From: Stagonosporopsis chrysanthemi
Lineage: Eukaryota; Ascomycota; Dothideomycetes; Pleosporales; Didymellaceae
NCBI GenBank assembly: GCA_022560025.1
Contig: JAFISE010000001.1
Span: forward strand, 558,001 to 622,000
Direction: 5' to 3'
DNA: 64,000 nucleotides
Of this stretch, positions 11,268 to 23,455 are shown in pieces (the stretch's first letter is position 1; each line of letters starts with the position of its first letter). Below the pieces are notes generated by a model. The model saw nothing but the letters and a program-made list of their open reading frames with translations. It had not been told where the DNA came from and did not search any database. Both the position numbers and the translations under genes were made by a program.

Positions 11268-13632
11268 TCACTCGAACCCCTCAGCAAGAGGATCGCTCTT
11301 CTCGCCTCTCTCCAGCGCAGGACTCAGAGGTCCAATATCCGCCCCTTGCAGCGTGGTACTCATACTCTTCCTGTGCGCCCGCGGACTCTTGTCCAGCGTC
11401 TCAGCCACCTCTTCCACCTCCCCGCCCTCCTTCTCGTCATCATCCTCCTCTCCACGGTCCCCCATGAAACCTTGGTTCGTCAACCGGAGCCCCAGAATCT
11501 GCTGCCGCAGCTCATCGATAAAGCGTTGCATGTCCTCGAACGGCAGCCTGACGGCCCCGCCCTCACGCGTCTCGGCGCGGGTGTTGTACAGCCGCAGCGC
11601 GTTGTCGAGGCACTTCTCTGCCTGCTGGCTACGCTGCAGCCGCCACCACGACTCGGCGGCCAGCACCGCCCAGAGCGCGGCTTTGCGGCGGCGGTTGCCC
11701 AGTCGGTAGGTCCCGATGCCGGTGCGGATGCTGTAGCAGGCTGAGATGCGTTCTGTGACCAGCGCGTGGCCGACGCTGCCCACAAGGCCCGCCTCGAGGA
11801 TGCGAGTCCCCCAGCGCGCAGCGTCGTCGGCGGCGCTGGAGCCGCGCAGGCGGAGGAGCTCGGTCGAGAGGGCGAGCGTGCGGAGTGCATAGTATGGTGC
11901 TGCGGAGCGCTGACGGTCGGTGTAGGAGTAGGAGGCGGCTTCAATCCAGGTGTCGATGTTTTCGCTTCTGTTCTTTGAGCTCATTGGTGTGGGTGCCATG
12001 AGCGCGGAGAGAGCAGCCATTTCGTTGGCACCGGCGTAGTGCCGCCATGCTTTGTCATTCTGGAAGTCAGTGCGTAGGATGTCGTAAGTCGAGAGCGCGA
12101 GTTTCCAGTCACGCAGCATGAAGCAGTAGTCTGCTAGTCGGCGCATGATGGCTTCGGGCGCATCGGGACGGTAAAAGCCTTGAAGGCTATCGTAGTTGGA
12201 GTTCGAAGAGGGCGAGGCAGACGCGCTATTACGGGAGCTTCCGAAAGGTGCCCAGCGCTTGGATAGGGACATGAAGCGGCCTGAGAGACCACGGCGTCGG
12301 GAGAGGATTTGCTCATTCCAGGTCGAGATACTGCGCTCCATGTTGGGTATTATAGATTGTGTAACGAGCTCACGGATGAAAGTTCGCAAGCTGCTGATAT
12401 CAGAGTCGGGGAAGTAAGGCGTTGGGTCGGTGATGTCGTCAATGGTTTCTGTATGCCGAGTCAGTGCGGCCAGGTCAAAAGATATCGAAGGACGTACCTC
12501 GTTTTTGGATCTCTGCCAACTCTTCACCCGAAGACATCCATTCGCAAGTTGGTAACCGCACGCTGTCATCATCTGACGGTATGCATTCCTGGCTCTTCAA
12601 TCGCAGGAGATGGCAATGTAGACCGAAATGTCGTTTCATCGAGTCGAATGTCTGATTAGATTTTGCGATGTCCCCGTTCTCCTCATCGTGTACCAGAACA
12701 TAGTACCGAAGGAAGTCGTTCTCAACCCACTGCGGAAAGCGAAGATCTCCATCATGCTGTCTGTTGTACAGTCTTCGGAGTTCTTCGATTGGGTGGGGAT
12801 TCGACGAGCTGATGGCTATGATGCCAGCCACAGGGTGTGCAAACGTTTCGTGGGGCACAATTGGTAAACCTGAAAGCAGACGCCGTAGATAGAGAGTGTA
12901 GAAAGGTGATCCAGCGCCTTCGGCGTGTGCATTTGGCTCTCCCTTGTTCATGTAGTCTGCATTCGGATCTTGGTGGTTGAACTCAGAGTACTGCAGATGT
13001 CGATCGACCACTTCCTCTATTTGCGACACATCCCCACCTGTCCGTCTCGGCCGCCGTGTAGAGTCTGTAGAGGCCCTTTGGCCGCCTCTTAGGTCTGGGT
13101 ATGCATCCTCAACGCCGACGAATCGTACGCCGAAATCATCGTGGCTCTTGCTTGCACCGATGCTGTCCCTTACGGTGACTTTCCCAGGTACCTGCTCGCC
13201 GAATGGTCTCAGAAGCTCCAGAAACCCTCCATCTAGCCCTTTTCCCCTGACTAAAGCCTCAGTCTCGGCATCTGCCAATACGGCGACGTGTGGCACGAAT
13301 GCGCGCTGTACGAGCGTTCGGTACTCATCAGAGACGCCAGGTGGCAAGCTATTTGGAGTCCTTGTTCCAGTGGACCGTGACCCGGGGGAGAAGACGGAGC
13401 CGGGGACCGTGGGCGCAGTGGGCGTTGCGGTGCCTGAGCTGGGGCGCGAGCTGGTGGTGGAGATGCTGGTGGTCGACTCGAACAGCTTGGAGAGGCTTGG
13501 ATTCGAAGTGCGGTATGGCAGCGACGACAGAGAGGACGCGGGCGATGCGCGATGCTTGGAGACCACAGCAGAAGCTTCTATGCTTTGCGGAAAGTTCGGG
13601 GGCTTGGGCGTGGCATCTTGCGGCGGCGTCAT
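11268..13632 (-). CDS. TRAPPIII complex subunit Trs85 / TRAPPC8-like, two exons
   Basis: Specific subunit of the TRAPPIII tethering complex, which activates the Rab GTPase Ypt1 in autophagy and Golgi traffic. Exons on the minus strand are 13632-12498 and 12448-11268, separated by a 49-nt intron, giving 771 residues. A Ser/Pro/Thr-rich leader (~100 residues) precedes the family core: EYRTLVQRAFVPHVAVLADA, then GAGSPFYTLYLRRLLSGLPI with HETFAHPVAGIIAISSSNPH. The second exon carries the helical repeat-like part, including LADYCFMLRDWKLALSTYDI and NDKAWRHYAGANEMAALSAL, characteristic of TRAPPC8. The C-terminus is acidic (DRGEEDDDEKEGGEVEE). Its start lies 331 bp from the oppositely oriented CCA-transferase gene, so the two may share a promoter region. 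Assignment rests on remembered family patterns and is fairly sure. Confidence 0.87.
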
Positions 13633-13963
13633 GGGAGGCTAGGGCGGGGCGCCCGTGGTGTTCTGAGTGCGCACGGGTTGTCTGGGAATATCGGCATGTA
13701 TTCCAGATCTGTTCGCAGACGTGTGATAATTGTAGACGGCTTTAACGGGTTACAGGGGGCTTGTGGTGCTGGCGTGCGCTGTGAGGTGACGATGGCGTTG
13801 CGGCCACTCGGCTTTCTGACTGGACGAACTGTGGCATCTCCATCAATCCACCACCACCCCGGCACTGCCCCTCCAGTTCCTACACTTTGCTTTTACTGTC
13901 GCTCCTTGATTGTTTTTCAAAATTACAGCGATTCCGAGAGCGCTATAGACATTACAAGAGATA
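13633..13963. promoter_or_regulatory. Shared upstream region of trs85-like (-) and CCA-transferase (+) genes
   Basis: Only 331 bp separate the start codons of two divergently transcribed genes, so both promoters must lie here or overlap the neighbouring 5' ends. I see no convincing TATA box. A pyrimidine-rich stretch (about 13860-13920) precedes the plus-strand gene. Confidence 0.5.
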
Positions 13964-16900
13964 GTGTTGGACCCACATGCGTGCATGTCTTTGGGTCGAG
14001 CCTGCCGTTTGTGTTCAACGCGAACAACTTTTCTCTCCAATCGTGACTTTGCTTCACCGGCCACTCGTCTCACCACTCTGACTCAACGAACTGCGGCTTT
14101 CGCATTTGGCCTGCAGCGCATGTCAACGACAGCATCTCCGCCCCACCAGCAAGAGCGGAGCGCGAAACGACGGAGACTGGACAGGCCATCGCCTCGATTG
14201 ATACATCCGTACGGCACAATGGCATCGAAAACAACGCCAAAGCCTGGAGTTCAGCTTGAATTGACTGAAGTTGAGACCAAGCTTCGCCAGTTGTTACTAG
14301 ATGTAGCTACGTACATTGACGAGCAGCCGACCCCTAAAGCAACTGCGGTAGAGGTACCGGATTACCTTGCAAATGAGAAGATCATGCTGCGGTGGACGGG
14401 AGGCTGGGTGCGCGACAAGCTGTTGGGAGTGGGAAGTCACGACATTGATCTCGCCATCAACAAAATGACCGGCGAACATTTTGGCTTGAAATTGCAGGAG
14501 TATTTAGAGATTCCCGGAAATGCCGAAAAGCACGGCTTGATCGAAGACAATGATAAGACAGACAAGCTCAGCAGCAAAGACAAGGCAAAGAAAGTAGCAC
14601 CCGGCCTTCACAAGATCGAAGCCAATCCCGAGAAGTCCAAGAACCTGGAAACGGCGACGACAAACATCATGGGTATCGACCTGGACCTCGTAAACCTCAG
14701 AAAAGAGACCTACAATGAGGTGTCTCGCAACCCGCAGATGGAGTTTGGCACAGCTGAAGAAGATGCTGTGCGTCGCGATGCCACTGTCAATGCCATGTTC
14801 TTCAATTTGCATACCTGTCAAGTCGAAGACTTTACCGGGCAAGGCTTCGATGACATGGCCGCAAAGATCATCAGGACACCACTCGAACCTGTCCGGACCT
14901 TCAAAGATGATCCACTTCGAGTGCTACGGCTGATCCGCTTTGCATCGCGTTTGGACTACATCATAGAACCAAAGACGGAGGAAGCCATGGCCAATCCAGA
15001 GATCCAGGATGTGTTGAAAATTAAGATCAGCCGAGAACGTGTTGGCATTGAGCTGGAGAAGATGCTGAAGGGCCCTCGTCCGCGTGTGGCGCTTGAGCTC
15101 ATCAACCGATTTGGATTGTACAGAACTGTATTCACAGACCCTACAAGAGAGCTCCCAACTGAGCCAGATACCAACCTGTTCCAGCCAGCTTTTGAATTTG
15201 TTGATTCTCTTGTTGGGGGAGTCTATAAAGATTCTGTCATTACAGACCATCTTCTTCGCAATGCGGACGAGCAGTACCTGGCGTGGATATGCGCAACTAT
15301 GATGCCTTGGGCTGACGCGCCTACTGTTCCTCATCAGAAGCCTCTTCAGCGACCCTACTTTTCTGCCTATCTTGTCGCTCGGGAAGGTTTCAAAGCGCCC
15401 AATAAGGTCTGCGACGTCATTGCCGCTTCCCTAAGCAACGGTGAAGAGATCCGCAATCTGGTGGCACAGTGTGCAAGAGGCCTCCAGCGATCAGATACGA
15501 TCAATCCAACGAGTGATGCGACCGCCCGAGACACTCTGGGCATGGCAATCCGTCGATGGGGCTCGACATGGAGGACTCAAGTTCTATTCAACTTGATATA
15601 CGAGGTTGTGTTGGGCAATATATCGCAAGACCGTAAGCGACAAGCTTCATCGCACATAGTGCCAAGTGCTAACACATGATAGAACTGCTTCGCTCATATT
15701 CCTCATTCCTTTCCCACCTCACCAAGCTTGAGGTCCTCGACGCAGACACCTTTAAACCACTTCTCAAAGGCACTGATCTTGCCAAAGCCCTTTCTATCAA
15801 GCCAGGCCCTTGGATGAAGGACGCTCTCGATGTTGTCATGGCTTGGCAACTTCGCAATCCATCCACCACGGATCCAAGCGATGCCATCGAGGCTGTCAAG
15901 AAGGCCAGAGAGAGTGATAGTGAGCTCCCCCAACGCCTCGCCTCGCACTTCCTCAAGCTTACCATACCACCTTTCTTTCCACAGACTAAGACAACGAATA
16001 CCTTTGATATATCTCAGAATCCCGCACCATGGAAGGACCCTCACAATAACTTTGTCTCAGACCTATTAGGCTGGTCAATCAGCGCGCTCGATAGGAAAGC
16101 AATAGAACAAAACTGGCATTTCCTGGTACCCCCTATCCTGAAGATGCTCGATGACACGGGAGTTGAATTCAAGGCTAAAGGATGCCAATATCTCACTCTA
16201 CTACTCTCGGCTCTACAGCTCCGACCGGAACAAGACGCATCGGCTGCTTTCCTCGCACGCACAGGATACAATGAGGTCTTCGCCTCCACCCTCTGGCCTT
16301 TGCTTACATACATTCCCTCATTGACACCCGAATCCGAATCCGTCACTGTCTTCCAGTCTGTCTTCGAGCCGTTGCGTTCTCTTGCGGTCCTTGCCAGAAC
16401 AGAGGAAAAAAGAGTACAGTTCGTCGATAAGCTGTTGCGTGAGGGCGTCCTTGCGCCTCTTTCTCACTTTCCCTCGCCCACTACGTATCCGGACCTTGCG
16501 TGTCAGATCATCCGTCAGATCAGTGAGATCACAGCTCTTTTAGGGATTGAGGCTGTCAAGCATCTACCAACTCTTGTTCCTTTACTAACGAGCATCTTGC
16601 AAGACCCTTTCATTTTGAGCCACAAGCAACTCACATTCGCTGCATTACGGGCATTGCAGAGTTTGATGCAGACGTGTTGGCCAAGGCTTCCTGGACACAG
16701 AGGGGCCATTGCCCTAGGCTTGTGCGTTCTAAAAGGCAGATGTGACGAGGAGATCAAGAACTGGGATCAAGGTGGGGACGAGAGTCGGAAAGCGAACGGT
16801 GGGGAATCATTGACAGGTCTCCGTGAAGAGCTCGAGGACACAGCACAGCTGTTTGATGCCGTCATGAGTCAAAGTGAGGCCAGTGAAGAGTGGGAGAAGG

Positions 16901-16977
16901 AGAAAATTATCCTGATGGGTGTCGATGAGAGTCTGGAAGGGTTCTTCGAGACGCCAATAGCGGGCTCAGGCCATTAG
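13964..16977 (+). CDS. CCA tRNA nucleotidyltransferase with C-terminal Tti2-like domain, two exons
   Basis: Exons 13964-15632 and 15683-16977 (50-nt intron with GCTAAC branch site) give 987 residues, far longer than ordinary CCA-adding enzymes (~500-600). The N-terminal two thirds form a class II CCA-adding enzyme, which adds the 3' CCA end to tRNAs: nucleotidyltransferase motif GGWVRDKLLGVGSHDIDLAI, then RRDATVNAMFFNL with EDFTGQGFDDM, the DDPLRVLRLIRFASRLDY block, and the C-terminal KPGPWMKDALDVVMAWQLRNP element just after the splice. Beyond about residue 650 the frame continues without a stop into an all-helical region (LPTLVPLLTSILQDPF; LTFAALRALQSLMQTCWPRL) resembling Tti2, a subunit of the Tel2-Tti1-Tti2 chaperone for PIKK kinases. 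In-frame Met codons at residues 1, 8, 53 and 86, a leader free of acidic residues after position 3, and a basic SAKRRRLDRP stretch fit sorting to mitochondria, cytosol and nucleus. CCA assignment is firm; Tti2 is good but by eye. Confidence 0.88.
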
Positions 16978-17877
16978 AACAGACATTCACATGTAACATA
17001 ACACAAACAATTATGAAACTTCAAGCGTCTAAACACAGCTGCAAGTGGACCTTTTCGGTGCATTGAGAAAGTAGCGTATTGTTGTTGCGTGACTCTGAGC
17101 AATGAGTCTTGTGCAAACTCTACGATCTCCACCAGGATGTTCGGATGCAAACACGCCTTGGCTGGCAAATTTCCCACCAAGGGTGTTGAGAGCAGTGTAA
17201 CAGTGGTCCAATCCTCTAAGAAGTGACTCGTCGCCTCAATTTCGATAACTAATCCCCGCTCAATCACACACGGCGGCAGGACTTCGTTCACGTGTCTTTA
17301 TGCACAGTTTGGATGAGAGCTCAGCTCTTGATGTCAACATGCACAACCTCGACAGTCAGCCACGCCCGGACCTATCGGCTTGCAAGCTTAAGCTCTTCCT
17401 TCGTCGCATACTGGCGACCAGCGATGGCGTAGGGCCCTTAAAGTGCTCCAAAGCTGTGTCGCGTGCAGTAGTACGCCGTGAATATTGAGTCCAGGCGCAC
17501 GGCCGAGGCGGTAAGGCAGTTTTGTCGCCTTGTCCAACAATTGACGAGATATGATTTGCCCGCACGCTGATCTCGCATGCTTGGGGATATCTCCGCGCGA
17601 TGTGGGGAGAACAGAACCAGCAAAGCGTGGAAGTTGTTGCTTGGGGGCGTCATGCGTCATCCTATTGCATCGTCCCCCACAGGCCAGCGCTGACCGCCTA
17701 CTGGCCAGAGACAACGGGTCCGCTCTCGGCCCTGCGCTTTCATCATACATCGGCAAAGCAGAAGAATTTTGACCTGCGCTTTCTTGACTCACCAGGAGAT
17801 AACGACCCAGACTTCAAATATCCACTAGTTCCCGACCTCCAACCTTCTTCCATCCACATTCACATCCAGCATTCAAA
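16978..17877. other. Intergenic; 3' UTR and homocitrate synthase promoter
   Basis: 900 bp between two plus-strand genes. Frames up to 142 codons occur, but they overlap on both strands and none has a motif. The last ~130 bases before 17878 are rich in C, A and T (CCTCCAACCTTCTTCCATCC), as is usual for a fungal 5' UTR. Confidence 0.45.
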
Positions 17878-19566
17878 ATGTGTCCTACCTGCGAACCCGA
17901 GCAGACCAACGGCCATGCCAATGGCACCAACGGCACCACCAATGGCAACCACGACGGCTACACAGGCGTCGAGACGCGCAACAACCCTCGCCCTGACATC
18001 ACCCACGCCAGCCCCTACAAGCCTGTAGGCGACTTCCTGTCGAACGTCTCTCGCTTCAAGATTATCGGTACGTCATTCACAGCTTTCGCCGGCACGTCGG
18101 CGCGCGCAGACCCATATTTATCGCCGATGCCATCAACTGCATCATGTAGAGCAGCGCTGACCTGTAATGCAGAGAGCACACTTCGTGAGGGCGAGCAATT
18201 TGCCAATGCCTACTTTGACCTCGAAGCCAAGATCAAGATCGCTAAGGCGCTTGATGAGTTTGGCGTTGACTGTACGTTCCATCTCGGCGGCACGACGCTG
18301 CGCGCGCTTCTGCAGTGCTAATGCTTTCCCAGACATCGAATTGACTAGCCCTGCTGCTTCTGAGCAGTCAAGAAGGGACTGCGAGGCCATCTGCAAGCTT
18401 GGTGTATGTTCTTCTCCCGGCAAAACTACGATCCATCAATTTCTGACTCCCCTTAGCTCAAGGCCAAGATTCTCACCCACGTACGATGCCATCTCGACGA
18501 TGCCAAGATTGCTGTGGAGACCGGTGTAGATGGACTTGACGTTGTCATTGGTACCTCGAGCTACCTCCGCGAGCACAGCCACGGCAAGGATATGACATAC
18601 ATCAAGAACACTGCTCTCGAAGTCATTGAGTTTGTCAAGAGCAAGGGCAAGGAGATCCGGTTCTCGTCTGAGGACTCTTTCCGATCCGATCTCGTCGATC
18701 TGCTGTCCATCTACAGCGCGGTCGATAAGGTCGGTGTCAACCGTGTTGGTATCGCAGATACTGTTGGTTGCGCTTCTCCCCGCCAGGTCTACGACCTCGT
18801 TCGTACTTTGCGTGGTGTTGTCTCTTGCGACATTGAGACTCACTTCCACAACGACTCTGGTTGCGCCATTGCTAACGCATACTGCGCCCTCGAGGGTGGT
18901 GCCACCCACATCGATACCTCCGTCCTTGGTATTGGTGAGCGCAATGGTATCACGCCCCTTGGCGGTCTTATGGCCCGCATGATTGTTGCGGACCGTGACT
19001 ACGTCCTGTCCAAGTACAACATCAAGAAGCTCAAGGAGGTCGAGGATCTTGTCGCCGACCTTGTTGAGGTCAACATTCCCTTCAACAACTACATCACCGG
19101 ATTCTGCGCCTTCACCCACAAGGCTGGTATTCACGCCAAGGCCATCCTGAATAACCCCTCGACTTACGAGATTATCAACCCCCAGGACTTCGGCATGTCT
19201 CGCTACGTCCACTTTGCCAGCAGACTTACTGGCTGGAATGCCATCAAGTCCCGTGCTGAGCAGCTTGGCCTCAAGATGACTGATGCGCAATACAAGGAGT
19301 GCACAGCTAAGATCAAGGCCATTGCCGACATTCGTAAGATCGCGCTTGACGACACAGATTCGATCATCCGTACTTACCACCACAACCTGCACGCTAAGGA
19401 GGAGCAGCCGCTTCTGCCTGGCATGACTGAAGAGGAGAAGAAGAAGTTTGTTGAAGCTGAGAAGGAGCTTACTACCGTGCCTGAGAAGAGGGCGCTGGAC
19501 GCCGCCGCAGATGCAGAGGCTGAGGTTCCCGCTGCTAAGAAGACAAGATCGGCCGCTGTCGCCTAA
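17878..19566 (+). CDS. Homocitrate synthase (lysine biosynthesis), four exons
   Basis: Catalyses condensation of acetyl-CoA with 2-oxoglutarate, the first and feedback-inhibited step of the fungal alpha-aminoadipate lysine pathway. Exons 17878-18067, 18173-18271, 18333-18403 and 18457-19566 (introns 105, 61 and 53 nt) give 489 residues. The joined sequence shows the DRE-TIM metallolyase hallmarks: STLREGEQFANAYFD (the usual D of the first signature is S here, as in other homocitrate synthases), the AKILTHVRCHLDD strand, THFHNDSGCAIANAYCALEG carrying the metal-binding His pair, and GIGERNGITPLGGLMARM. The TGFCAFTHKAGIHAKA segment is the conserved C-terminal element. The N-terminus is Asn/Gly/Thr-rich (TNGHANGTNGTTNGNHDG), and the tail ends in a basic KKTRSAAVA. 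A 318-codon antisense frame over exon 4 is a codon-bias shadow. Confidence 0.96.
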
Positions 19567-19977
19567 GCGATCGAATGAGTGTAAAACTGGTTATTTGGCG
19601 TTCGTTGCTTTTACGCTTTGTCTTGGGGACTGTACTTTCACGGCATGTCTGCATATTCCATCTACGGAAAAGTCGTTTTGTTTCGATACCTCAGATCGAC
19701 GAGCTTGGACAGCTCGCCGCAGCACATAGAGCACGCTGCTTGCAATGGGCGGAAAGAAGCCTACAGTCAATAGCAATCTGAATTACTCACACCGATGTCA
19801 CCGCTTGGCAATCTTCTGAGTCACCTCCGCGGGAAAGCCTCATGGCACGTGCTCGATGTTCAGGGTCCTTAGGCGGCGCTTTCCCGCGACCAGGGGTGCT
19901 TGTTATTTTCCCCTTTGCCGTTCTTCCCCACCAACGCCTTGACTATCTTTCCTATTGCTACTATTCCTGTTGCAACC
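19567..19977. other. Intergenic; homocitrate synthase 3' UTR and IDI promoter
   Basis: 411 bp between two plus-strand genes. A T- and C-rich tract (about 19900-19975, with TTTCCTATTGCTACTATTCC) precedes the isomerase start and is probably 5' UTR. It can be read in frame from an ATG at 19900 but gives an implausible Phe/Pro/Ile-rich leader. Confidence 0.45.
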
Positions 19978-20944
19978 ATGAGCTCTACTGCCACAGTCAC
20001 CGAGCACCCCAAGATCACAGGGGAGAACGTCGCTCGCCTCTTCCCCGAGGTCAACACAACTGTTATTGGCGGATCGCATGAGTCTGCCCGCAACGATGAT
20101 GCGCTTGCCGGGTACGATGAAGAGCAGATCAAGCTGATGGATGAGGTCTGCATTGTATTGGACGACGACGACAAGCCTATCGGAAGCGCGAGTAAGAAAG
20201 TGTGTAAGTAATTGCCGCAAGCACAGCCTGTCCAAGCGGGAGGGGATGCGCGATTTGTTCATTATATTCTGACGCGCCCCAGGCCACTTGATGGAGAACA
20301 TCGACAAAGGTCTCCTCCACCGCGCTTTCTCCGTCTTCCTGTTCGACTCCCAGAACCGACTTCTCCTCCAGCAGCGAGCAACCGAGAAGATCACATTCCC
20401 GGATATGTGGACAAACACTTGCTGCTCGCACCCTCTGGGCATTCCTGGGGAGACTGGCACAACTTTGGAGGAGTCGGTTCAGGGTGTTCGTCGTGCGGCA
20501 GTCCGCAAACTCGACCAAGAGCTTGGTATTCAAGCCTCACAGGTACCCATCGATGACTTCAAGTTCTTGACGAGGATACACTACAAGGCGCCTAGTGATG
20601 GCAAGTGGGGTGAGCACGAAGGTAAGTCATTCGAGGCGTGGGCGGGAATACCAGCATTACAGCTCTGCCGAGCCTTGACTTTAGCCCGAGAGCAATACTG
20701 ACAGACTCTAGTTGACTACATCCTCTTCATCAAGGCCGATGTCGACCTGAACACCAACCCCAACGAAGTCCGAGACAGCACCTTTGTCACCCAGGACGAG
20801 CTGAAGGCTATGTTTCAAGACAAGTCGCTGAAGTTCACCCCATGGTTCAAGCTGATTTGTGAGACAATGCTCTTCGAGTGGTGGAACCACCTCAACTCCG
20901 GCCTCGAGAAGTACCTTGGAGAGACAGAGATTCGAAGGATGTAG
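19978..20944 (+). CDS. idi1: Isopentenyl-diphosphate delta-isomerase, three exons
   Basis: Interconverts isopentenyl and dimethylallyl diphosphate, supplying sterol and other isoprenoid synthesis. Exons 19978-20203, 20283-20621 and 20712-20944 (introns 79 and 90 nt) give 265 residues, the normal size of the type I (Nudix-fold) enzyme. Visible signatures are LLHRAFSVFLFDSQNRLLLQ, TFPDMWTNTCCSHPLGIPGE with the catalytic Cys, the Nudix-like segment RRAAVRKLDQELGI, and GEHEVDYILFIKADVD with the catalytic Glu, split across the last splice. The C-terminus (KFTPWFKLICETMLFEWWNH) is also typical. The ATG at 19978 is preferred over the in-frame ATG at 19900 because the extension is not conserved-looking. 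ERG2, a later step in the same overall pathway, lies 5.5 kb downstream. Confidence 0.96.
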
Positions 20945-22598
20945 AGATGGAGTGATGAATGATACCACGTAGAGGAAGAGATAGAGAGTTTGATAACGAT
21001 GCGCAATACCCCCATAGGCTTACGTTGACTGGTGTTTGAGTGGCTGCAAGCGCCAGAGTTCCGAACGGTCGGTCCTTCGCCAATTCTGCTTCCGATGCGA
21101 GGCATGCAAGCCCGGTCAGCGATAGATACCACCACTGCAATTGATCACAACAACACGTCAAATGACCACGCCCCACGTCTCGAAGTCATAATTGCAGCAC
21201 ACCCGACGCAATCTGCATGCACCTCTCCTATCACTATCTTCCTATGACCAACGTGGCGGGCGATCCTCAGGATTCCTTTCTTTGAAACTAACTGATAGGC
21301 AATCGCTAGGCACTGTCCGGTCCGTATCTCACAGCGAAATAGGCCCGAGCAAATCACCATTAAAACGGGACTCGCGGACGTAGGCCTGGTTCTCACGATA
21401 GACGGAGAGGAGCGAGCAGTGCTCTGAGCGCCCATGCCTCATTGAGGAGGTACAAGCGGCGTCAGACCAACCTCTTCCGGTCACCCCACACTTTCACGGC
21501 GCCACACCACGCACGCTTCACTTCGACCGCTCTCTGATCAAGAGAATAGAGGGCAACAAATCCAGGAATGTAGGCTATGATACGCCATCAGCCGCAATGC
21601 GACGGTACCATACGAGCCGCATCTTCTGGAAGCGCGGCTGAATGCTAGTCGCATGATAACAGTGAAGGGTGCTGCGACTGGCTCCAGAGATAGATCCCGC
21701 TGCAACACTAGCGCGACCTCCACCTCTGACCGGGAGGCTTACGATGGCAACCAGGGTTGGGGCGGAAGTATATCATGTGGCTATTCCCACCTTTGTCTCC
21801 TCGTTAAAGAGGCCTCCCCGAACCAGTTTGAGCATCTACTGTCCTTCCTCACATTAATCAACCGAAACACGACTTTCGAATCATATGACGAGCGTCAGCT
21901 ACTACCACGCAATACGATAACTACTCCTATCAGTGTCCGTCTCCGCAGTGCATTACGCCAAGCCAGTGCACAGCAGTGCTGTCATCGGTCTTGTGACGAG
22001 GTACCAACGAGTCGACGAGCAGGTCACGTCTATCGTGCATCCATCCATCCACGCAAGCCACCCACGAGCAAGCTTGTATCCCGATAAGAAGTCCGCTTGT
22101 TGCCGATCCTAGAGGGCGTACGTTGTCACACGTCGCCCCGATTACCTCCTCTTCATACCAAGGCAGTCTGCACAGCATCGCCTATTGATGTCGGTTGATC
22201 TACGTCAAGCTTTTCAATCCCTACGCTACCCATCTCGAGTCGAGACCGTCTCGAGATCGCAGCTCTCTAGAGTCCATACAGGAGATACTACCCGCCCATT
22301 AAAACCGTAAACGCTTCGTGAGACAACAAAGGTATACTATGGCAGGCAATCGACGGTCACGGCTCCTGCTAGCCCGACTTGACTGCCCACATCCGTTTGA
22401 TACTAATTGCAACATAGTAGCAGTGCTTGAACTCTGTGACATCTTCTTCGAAGACCAAGTTCGACTGTTGATTCCATCGGCCGTCGCGCCCTTCCCATCG
22501 ACAGCCTCCACGCTGGCGTATACGACTGTCCCAATCATCAGAAAAAGCGGCAGATCTCACCTGAATACTAGTAGAAAGTTACGAACAGAACCGCAATC
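20945..22598. other. Intergenic, no supported gene
   Basis: About 1.65 kb between two plus-strand genes. The longest frame (21653-22087, 144 codons, plus) has no recognisable motif. I see no repeat, tRNA-like element or splice-linked coding series. Confidence 0.45.
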
Positions 22599-23455
22599 AT
22601 GGCGAAGTTACTTGGTCCAGTCGCGCCAGTTGCCCACAACATGGTCGACACCAAGTACACCATGAAACCTGCCAACGTAAAGGGTCATGAAGTTCCTACC
22701 AGCTTTACCCTCCTCAAGCAAGAGTCTCCTGTTGTCCCAGTGCCACCGCCTTCTGGTGGTGTACGTCTGGTCACACTGGAGGAGTACAAGCAGGCCGCTG
22801 CCTGCTTGGCCGAGGCTTTTGCTGAGGATGATGTTGCTCGTTACTTCATTGATGTGCCTGACCGTGAGCATTGGACTGACGAGCAGAAATGGGATTTGCA
22901 TGTTGAGATCATGGAGTACATCACTTACGCTCACATCCTCAAGGGACTTGTGACTACAGTTGGAGACTTTGAGGCAGTTGCACTGTGGTACGTTTGCTTT
23001 CACTACCTCGCACTGCGTTTACTTACACAGGCAGGATGCCGCCGGGCCAGGACATGGATGACTACCTGACCATCTGCCGCAGCGGCCTCTGGCGTCTCAA
23101 CTACCGCCTCTCCGCAGAGGGTAAGCGTCGTTTCTTCGGCGAGTTCTTCCCTCTCCTGCATGATACCATGCACGCCACACTTGGCGACCGCGAGCTCGAG
23201 ACGTGGTATCTCGTGTACCTTGGCACTCGTCCTGCTGGACGTGGTAAGGGTCACGCGCGCAAACTCATCGAGCACGTCACCAAGACGGCCGACCGCGAGG
23301 GCAGAGCCTGCTACCTCGAGTCGAGTAATGCGACCAATCCTGCCATCTACAGGAAGTTTGGCTTCGAGGAGTGTCGCACCATTCATCTGCAGCGTGCGCA
23401 GAAGAATGTTTCTCTTGATATCATGGTGAGAGAACCTATCACTCAGGAGAAGTAG
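22599..23455 (+). CDS. GNAT-family N-acetyltransferase, two exons
   Basis: Probable acetyl-CoA dependent N-acyltransferase of unknown substrate. Exons 22599-22987 and 23035-23455 (47-nt intron) give 269 residues. The acceptor is the second of two close AG sites, and only that one keeps the frame (AVALWMPPGQDMDDYL across the junction). The GNAT core is clear: WYLVYLGTRPAGRGKGHARK contains the acetyl-CoA binding loop (RPAGRGKG), followed by LIEHVTKTADREGRACYLES, SSNATNPAIYRKFGFEE and a final beta strand. An N-terminal region (RLVTLEEYKQAAACLAEAFA) is the usual first helix. Proteins of this layout are common in filamentous fungi and most are uncharacterised. Nothing in the neighbourhood suggests a substrate. 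Confidence 0.88.

Noticed and set aside
18436..19392. 318-codon minus-strand frame
   Set aside because: It lies entirely antisense to exons 3-4 of homocitrate synthase; its Val/Asp/Leu-rich sequence is the usual mirror of a highly codon-biased gene.
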